From a virus, in the IMG/VR virus record IMGVR_UViG_3300031857_000146, positions 1 through 64,000 of that record: a stretch of DNA of 64,000 bases; one strand, written 5' to 3'. The stretch's first letter is position 1, and each line of letters begins with the position of its first letter. Positions 39,901 to 46,000 of the stretch are shown piece after piece. The notes under the pieces are model-generated. The model saw only the letters and a program-made list of their open reading frames with translations. It made no database searches and had not been told where the DNA came from. The translations under genes and the position numbers were made by a program.

Positions 39901-39938
39901 GTTGGAACATTAGTATATCAACAAGAATTACAATTTAA
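33942..39938 (+). CDS. Giant tail fibre 2, collagen-like
   Basis: 1998 residues. Residues 1-175 repeat the N-terminal module of fibre 1 (YQNPIS, then SDNFSSGRRRLGMIVWVNE). A short Gly-X-Y tract (34566-34757) leads to a 115-residue globular insert (RWLWTSSIVTPNDPNQGFFA onward). A tract of about 1457 residues of Gly-Ser-Ser/Thr triplets follows with almost no other residue types (Val, Ala, Leu, Ile at fixed contexts). The exit GTGFNTIANPADYRILTASG is paralogous to fibre 1. The last 100 residues form a Cys-containing beta domain (SCSGTSITASTRICSFSTSL), probably the distal knob. If triple-helical at the usual rise per residue (about 0.29 nm), the tract would extend roughly 400 nm. It is followed by a strong terminator. 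Confidence 0.82.
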   Translation: MAIPYQNPISASQITGPFSVARTSPYGTNFNVLNVGGWQEAAYLTNLGLSFSGKGQQQLSANTIPINITIGNGTFMPTYLTLNSDNFSSGRRRLGMIVWVNETETAYQFQIDNYNDLWDAAVSANSVTQLSYETIVKNNTPEGQAFINAWTGSTIEGVSGTSRNDARWRVFAQGTELTGGTFFSGTSTLELYNSDGTVVSVTGITVSGGDGTSGTSGSSGSAGSSGSSGTSGSSGSSGSAGTSGINGVDGASGTSGTSGSSGYSGNDGANSGRWLWTSSIVTPNDPNQGFFATNINELCSVNYISIADNDVYNINYDNWLTAIQDSINLSQEVYLQIEEVGNFPILGIYKILTIVNNGPYWDITLDIPFTCNGNLTSGSTYTFSWIHNGADGSSGSSGSSGESGSSGTSGSSGTSGSSGSAGTSGSSGTSGSSGTSGSSGSSGSSGTSGTSGSSGSSGSSGSSGSSGSSGSVGTSGTSGSSGSSGSSGSVGTSGTSGSSGSSGTSGSSGSSGSSGITGSSGTSGSSGSSGSSGSTGSSGTSGSSGSSGSSGSSGSSGSSGSSGLTGSSGTSGSAGSSGSSGSTGSSGSSGISGSSGSSGSSGLTGSSGTSGTSGSTGSSGTSGSSGTSGSTGSSGSSGSSGLTGSSGTSGSSGSSGSTGSSGSTGTSGSSGSSGSAGSSGSSGISGSSGTSGSSGSAGSSGSSGSSGSAGTSGSSGTSGSSGTSGSSGSTGSSGSSGVNGSSGTSGSTGTSGTSGSSGSSGSTGSSGSSGSSGLTGSSGTSGSSGSSGSSGSSGITGSSGTSGSSGSTGSSGSSGSAGTSGSSGSTGSSGSSGSVGTSGSSGSSGSSGSVGTSGTAGTSGSSGSAGSSGSSGSSGSVGTSGSSGLSGVDGTNGTSGTSGNSGSSGTSGTSGSSGSAGTSGSSGSSGTSGSVGTSGSSGSSGSTGSSGTSGSSGSVGTSGSSGSSGSSGSSGITGSSGTSGTSGSSGSSGSSGSSGSSGSVGTSGSSGSSGSSGSTGTSGSSGSSGSTGSSGTSGSSGSVGTSGSSGSSGSSGSSGSSGSSGSSGTSGSVGTSGSSGSSGLTGSSGTSGSSGSSGSSGSVGTSGTSGSSGSSGSSGSTGSSGTSGSSGSSGSSGLTGSSGTSGSSGSSGSVGTSGSSGSSGSVGTSGSSGSSGSSGSVGTSGSAGTSGSSGSSGSSGSTGSSGTSGSTGTSGSSGSSGSSGSSGSSGSVGTSGSSGSSGTSGSTGSSGSSGSSGTSGSSGSAGSSGSSGSTGTSGSSGSVGTSGSSGSSGSSGSSGLTGSSGTSGSSGSSGSTGSSGSSGTSGSSGSSGSSGSSGSVGTSGSAGTSGSSGTSGSSGSTGTSGSSGSSGSVGTSGSSGSSGSVGTSGSSGSSGSSGSSGLTGSSGTSGSSGSSGSSGSSGSTGTSGSTGTSGSSGSSGSSGSVGTSGSSGTSGSSGSSGSSGSSGLTGSSGTSGSSGSSGSVGTSGSSGSSGSSGTSGSSGSSGSSGSSGSSGSVGTSGSSGTSGSSGSSGSSGSSGSVGTSGSSGSSGTSGSTGSSGTSGSSGSSGSSGTSGSSGSSGSSGSSGSVGTSGSSGTSGSSGSSGSSGSSGSSGSVGTSGTSGSSGSSGSSGSSGSAGTSGTSGSSGSSGSSGSSGSSGSTGTSGSSGSSGSVGTSGSSGISGSSGTSGSSGSSGSSGSVGTSGSSGTSGSSGSSGSSGSSGSVGTSGSSGSVGTSGSSGSSGSSGTSGSSGSSGTSGSSGSSGSTGTSGSSGTSGSSGSSGSSGSSGTSGSSGSSGSSGSSGSSGSSGTSGSSGTSGSSGTSGSSGSSGSSGSSGTSGSSGSAGTSGTGFNTIANPADYRILTASGTSTNSAIAQSKLTFDGTTLGITGDTVEYGKQSLTSCSGTSITASTRICSFSTSLGRSAIFDYWVNNPTTTATRGGQVMSIWDTSNATYVDISTPDLNDSTLGIELRVTVSGGNVEFWADVNKGSWNISISTRITI
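34566..34757 (+). repeat. First collagen-like tract of fibre 2
   Basis: About 64 residues of Gly-X-Y triplets, ending GYSGNDGANSG before a globular insert. Confidence 0.85.
35106..39478 (+). repeat. Long Gly-Ser-Ser/Thr tract of fibre 2
   Basis: About 1457 residues of uninterrupted Gly-X-Y, overwhelmingly GSS and GTS, with no proline seen. The rare residues follow a grammar: Val almost always in GSVGTSG, Leu or Ile in G(L/I)TGSSGTSG, Ala in GSAG. Codons are strongly mixed (all four Gly codons and all six Ser codons), so the protein repeat is tighter than the DNA repeat. Long minus-strand frames here are by-products. Confidence 0.92.
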
Positions 39939-39960
39939 TATTAAAATATATAAAAACATG

Positions 39961-39995
39961 AACCATCACATAATAATAAATGTGATGGTTTTTTC
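39961..39995 (+). terminator. Strong rho-independent terminator after fibre 2
   Basis: A perfect 10-bp stem AACCATCACA/TGTGATGGTT (39961-39970 and 39981-39990) with an A/T-rich 10-base loop, followed by a T-run. It closes the transcript of the 1998-residue fibre. Confidence 0.92.
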
Positions 39996-40004
39996 ATTTT
40001 AGGA

Positions 40005-40033
40005 TTGACAGAATACTTTTCAAGTATATTTAT
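40005..40033 (+). promoter_or_regulatory. Promoter candidate before fibre 3
   Basis: TTGACA (40005-40010) is followed after 16 bases by TATTTAT (40027-40033). It lies between the terminator and ATG 40089. A purine-rich GGAAAAAAGGAAAG (40070-40083) just before the start is the clearest Shine-Dalgarno-like sequence in this block. The 56-base leader is the longest seen for any TATTTAT motif here. Confidence 0.5.
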
Positions 40034-40088
40034 TAACAAATAAACATAGAAGAATTTTCTTTTGGATAGGGAAAAAAGGAAAGAATAA

Positions 40089-43000
40089 ATGGCAAATGAG
40101 TTTGTTGCGAGAAGGGGTATAATATCCTTAGGTGGTATAACATATCCACAAGTAACAATTGGTAGTACATATACGATTACTGATGACGACTATATGGTCG
40201 CTGTCTCTGGTGGTACTTTTACTATTAATTTACCTACTGCGGTAGGTGTGCAGGGTAAATTATATGTAATTAAAAATAATGGTACCGGTACAATAACTGT
40301 TGACCCAAATGGTAGTGAAACTATAGATGGGAGTACTACGGTTACATTAATTCAGAATGATTCAATTCAAATAACTAGTGATGGTACAAATTGGACATCG
40401 TTAAGTTATAATTTTAATACAATTATAGAAAATTATGTAACTGTTGGATTAAGTGGTAGTTCAACAGACTTTAATTCCGTTAAAGATGCGGTAGATAGTA
40501 TAACAGGTGCAACTCCAAATAGTACTTGGGAAGTTAGAGTTTATCCTGGTTTATATATTGAAGATACCATCACAATGAAATCATGGATTACGGTTAGAGG
40601 TGGTGATAGTACAACAACTATCCTACAAGCAAGTAATCCTAATAATAGTGTTTTCATCATGGCCGACCAATCAATGGTTCAGGACATGCAAATTCAAGGT
40701 TCATCAGGAACAAGTGCGTCGTCTATTGTTTATTCATCATCGACAACTCCTCAAACTAATGCAATTGCATATGTTGAAAACGTAAGATTTGGTACAAACT
40801 ATACTCACGCAAAAGTTGTTGGAACAGGTGGTGGAAACTGTATCATACAGTGTTCTAACGTTAAGTATGGTGGATATCCATTTACTATAGGTTTCTATGT
40901 TACAAATGATGGTAGTGGTATTGGTAGGATGCAACTTAGAAACGTTACATCTACTAATGGAGGTGTTAGTACGACATCAGGATTAATATTTGCAAAGGCA
41001 GACCAACCAGGTTGTACGTTTATTGTTAACGGATGTTTATTAACAAAGGCTGTTGGGGTTGCGGCAGGAACAGGATTTTGGGTTGAAAACGGAGGTTCGT
41101 TAAGATTAACGGCAGTTAATTTCCAACGATGGGTAACTGCGATATATGCTCCAAACACGGGCTCAGCTCCAAGTATATTTGGTTCGGCTCTTAACTTTGA
41201 AAATAATACTCAAGACGTATTAGTTGAACATCCAACTGCAACAGGTAAAATTGAAGGTACTGATACATTCTTAAAAACTACAATACCGATTGACGCTCCG
41301 TTATATGAAGTTAACCAAGACCCAAGAGTTATTACGGTCGCTAAAAAAGGTGGTGACTTTACATCTATTAAGAGTGCAGTTGATTGGATTACAGGTTCGT
41401 CAATTAATAATCGTTTTTTGGTTAGAGTTGGACCTGGGTTATTTTCTGAGGGACAAATTAATTTAACTGGAAAACCGTATGTGAGTATTGAGGGTAGTAA
41501 TATTCAAACTACACAAATTGTCCCAACGGGTTCTACTCAACATATTATTAATATAGGTATTAATAACGAAGTATCGTTTTTAACATTATCAGGTGCTGGT
41601 GCAGGATATGCGGCAATTCACTGTGATGATATCGGTGATTTTGGACAAGCTCATAAGATTTCAATATATGATTCAGATATTGGTGTATGGATAAAATCAT
41701 CAACACAAGATACCAAGTTCTATGGTGAATATGTCGATGTTAATGGTGAGTTTAGTTACGGATTAAAAGTTGAAGCAACTAATGGGTTTCAGGCGTTGGG
41801 TAATATGGAAAACTATTTCTTGTTCCCAACATATGATGATGTTATTGGTAATAGCGGTACTGGCTCTGGAACACTTTTATCGTTCAACGGGTGTACTTTT
41901 GAAGGTGCATTACTAACAGGTTCAACCGCATTTGTGTTATCAGACTCTGCGGTATTGGAAGGAACAGGTATGGATATTCAAGAATGGGATATTGCCGTTT
42001 ACGTACCAAATACAGGTGGTGGGCCTACTTTTAGAATGGTTGGTACCATGATTCACGATTCAATTACTAATGACTTTTTAATTGAAAACGCATCGACAAT
42101 AGGTAGATTTCAGGGTATTTCAGACCACTCAAAAATAATTACAGCAAGTGAGGACTTTTATTGGAACTTCTTGGATGATACGGATGGTGAGAACGACGTA
42201 ACAAGAAAGTTATCGGTTACTTTCGCAGATGGAACACATACAGATGCTTCTACACTGATTTTTCAAGGTAGTCCAATGGGATTATTAAGTGGTGGTACAA
42301 TTACTATTGTTAGTGGTAGAACAATCAATACATCTGCAGGATTTGGATATTTAGCTGACCAAACAGATAATAGTATTATTAAAAGATATGATTGGGTTGA
42401 TGGTCAGTTAACATTAAGTGCTGAAACTGATAACTACATTTATATTTCAAATAACGGAACGTTAGTTGCAAATTCAGGATTACCTGACCCATTCTATAAT
42501 ATTATTATGGGTCGAGTAGTTACAAACGCGACAGGTATTGAATTGATTGATGCTGCGCCATACAACGCTCAACATACTGCAAATTTATTATCAAGCTTTA
42601 ACAGACAAGCGTTAGGTCCAGTTTATTCAACAGGTTCTATTGTTACAACAGGTTCAACATCATTTACTCTTGATGTGACATCTGGTAGTTATTGGTTATC
42701 AGAAAATAATTTTACACCAACAGGTGGAACACCAATAAGTTTTACACAATATTGGAACAATGGTACAAATTGGACAAGAAGTGCAACTACGTTTGTAAAT
42801 AATTTTCAATATAATAAAAATGAAAATTCATTATCAGCATTAACCACATCGTATTATACTAAACATACATTATATGTTGTCGGTGAAGGTATTAATGAAG
42901 AATACTTTTTAGTTTTAGGTCAACAAGAATATGCGACTCTTGTTGAAGCTGAGGCGGCTCCATTACCATTACCTCCTGATTATTTTACGGATGGTGTGGT

Positions 43001-46000
43001 ATCAATTGCGTCTGTTTATATCCAACAAGGATTTGGAGGTATTGTTCAAATTGAGGATATTAGACCTGTAATTGGTTTTAAGTCAAGTGGTGTTAACGCG
43101 ACATCGGTACACGGTAATTTGTTAGGTTTAACTGCTGATGACCACCAACAATATCTTTTAGTTGATGGTGGAAGACAAATGACAGGTGATTTAGGATTAG
43201 GAGGGAATGATTTATTTAATGTTAATCAAATAACTGCATCGGCAACAACAACAAATGAATTAACAATTGCTCAAATTACTCAAGATGATAATCAAACAAA
43301 ATTTGTTGTTGTAGATAATACAGGTAAAACTTATTATAGAACAGGTGGTGCATCGGGTTCTGCAGGAACATCAGGTTCAAGTGGAAGTTCGGGAAGTGCA
43401 GGTTCTAGTGGAACATCAGGTTCTAATGGTAGTTCAGGAAGTTCAGGTTCTGCCGGTACTTCAGGTAGTAGCGGAACATCAGGTTCATCTGGAAGTTCAG
43501 GGTCTTCAGGTAGTTCAGGCTCAACAGGGTCGAGAGGTACTTCAGGGACATCTGGAAGTTCTGGTACATCAGGTTCAGTAGGTACAAGTGGTACCTCAGG
43601 CTCTAGCGGTAGTTCAGGGTCTTCTGGTACATCTGGAAGTGCTGGTTCATCTGGCTCTTCAGGTAGTAGTGGTTCATCTGGTTCTAGTGGAACATCAGGT
43701 TCTTCAGGTACTAGCGGTAGTTCAGGAACTTCAGGTTCTAGTGGAAGCTCAGGTTCGGGAGGAAGTTCGGGGTCATCAGGTTTTGGTACATCGGGGTCTG
43801 CTGGAACATCAGGTTCAAGTGGTAGTAGTGGTAGTGCTGGAACATCGGGTAGTTCAGGTTCTTCTGGTTCAAGTGGTAGTACAGGGTCTTCAGGAACATC
43901 AGGTTCAAGTGGTACATCAGGAAGCTCTGGCTCAAGTGGAAGTAGTGGGAGTTCGGGGTCATCAGGTGTTAGTGGTTCTTCAGGAACATCGGGTACAAGT
44001 GGTTCTAGCGGAAGTTCGGGTAGTTCTGGTTCGTCAGGTAATACTGGCTCAAGTGGAACGAGTGGTTCATCAGGGACATCTGGCTCAAGTGGTAGTGCTG
44101 GTTCATCTGGCTCAAGCGGAAGTTCTGGTACATCAGGTTCTTCTGGAACAAGTGGTTCATCAGGTAGTAGCGGTTCATCAGGTTCAAGCGGAAGTTCAGG
44201 TAGTACAGGTTCAAGAGGTACGAGTGGTAGTTCAGGAACATCTGGCTCAACAGGTACTTCAGGAAGTTCAGGTTCTTCTGGCTCAAGTGGTAGTACGGGT
44301 TCTTCAGGAACTAGTGGTAGTGTGGGAACAAGTGGGTCATCAGGAAGCTCAGGGTCATCTGGTTCTAGTGGTAGTTCAGGAACATCTGGCTCAACAGGAA
44401 CTTCAGGGTCATCAGGTTCTAGTGGAAGTTCAGGCTCATCAGGTGTTAGTGGAAGTTCAGGAACATCAGGTTCAAGTGGGTCTTCAGGTAGTTCGGGTTC
44501 ATCAGGTATTACAGGGTCAAGCGGAACATCGGGTTCAGTAGGGACAAGTGGCTCTTCGGGAAGTGCTGGTTCATCAGGTTCATCTGGCTCGTCAGGAACT
44601 TCTGGGTCATCAGGTACAAGTGGTTCATCAGGAAGTTCGGGTAGTTCAGGGTCTAGCGGAAGTGTTGGAACAAGTGGTTCATCTGGTTCAAGTGGTAGCA
44701 CAGGTTCATCAGGTAGTAGTGGTTCAAGTGGAACATCAGGTTCTAACGGTAGTTCAGGAACATCGGGAAGTGCTGGCTCAAGCGGTAGTTCAGGTTCATC
44801 AGGTTCATCTGGAACTTCAGGTTCTAATGGTAGTTCTGGTACATCAGGTTCTTCTGGTTCAAGTGGTAGTTCAGGGTCAAGTGGAAATACAGGTTCATCG
44901 GGTACTAGTGGTTCGTCAGGAACATCTGGTAGTTCTGGTTCAAGTGGTTCGTCAGGGTCAACTGGAAGTTCAGGTTCATCAGGTAGTACGGGTTCAAGAG
45001 GAACTAGTGGTTCATCAGGAACATCAGGAAGTTCAGGTACATCAGGTTCTAACGGAAGTTCTGGTACATCAGGTAGTTCTGGTTCTAGTGGAAGCTCAGG
45101 TTCATCAGGTTCAAGTGGAAGTAGTGGTTCTAGCGGTAGTGCTGGTACTTCAGGTTCAGTAGGTACAAGTGGTTCTTCAGGAAGCTCGGGTAGTTCAGGT
45201 TCAAGCGGAAACACTGGCTCATCCGGTACTAGTGGAAGTTCTGGAACATCAGGTTCTTCTGGCTCAAGTGGTTCGTCAGGGTCTAGTGGAAGCTCAGGTA
45301 CATCGGGTAGTAGTGGAACATCAGGGTCTTCAGGCTCAAGTGGAAGTTCAGGTAGTACAGGTTCATCGGGTTCTTCGGGTAGTTCGGGTTCAAGTGGAAA
45401 TACAGGTTCTTCAGGGACTAGTGGTAGTTCAGGTACATCAGGAAGTTCGGGTTCATCAGGTAGTAGTGGAAGTACTGGCTCAAGTGGTACTGGAGGTTCT
45501 TCAGGAACATCAGGTTCTTCTGGTTCAAGTGGAAGCTCAGGTTCTTCGGGTAATAGTGGTTCATCAGGAACTTCTGGGTCAAGTGGAACATCAGGTTCTT
45601 CTGGCTCTTCAGGTAGTTCGGGGTCTAGCGGAAGTGCTGGCTCAAGTGGAACAAGTGGTTCTTCTGGAACTTCAGGTTCTTCTGGCTCAAGTGGGTCGTC
45701 AGGTTCGTCAGGTAATACTGGAAGTAGTGGAACAAGTGGTTCTTCTGGAACTTCAGGAAGCTCAGGTTCAAGTGGAAGCTCAGGGTCATCAGGTAGTACG
45801 GGCTCAAGAGGAACAAGTGGTTCTTCAGGTACATCAGGGACTAGCGGTTCTTCTGGTTCAAGTGGAAGTTCAGGAACATCTGGTTCTTCGGGTACTTCAG
45901 GGTCAAGTGGTTCTTCAGGAAGTAGCGGAAGTTCGGGTAATACAGGTTCATCAGGAACAAGTGGAAGTTCAGGAACATCGGGTTCAAGTGGAAGTGCGGG

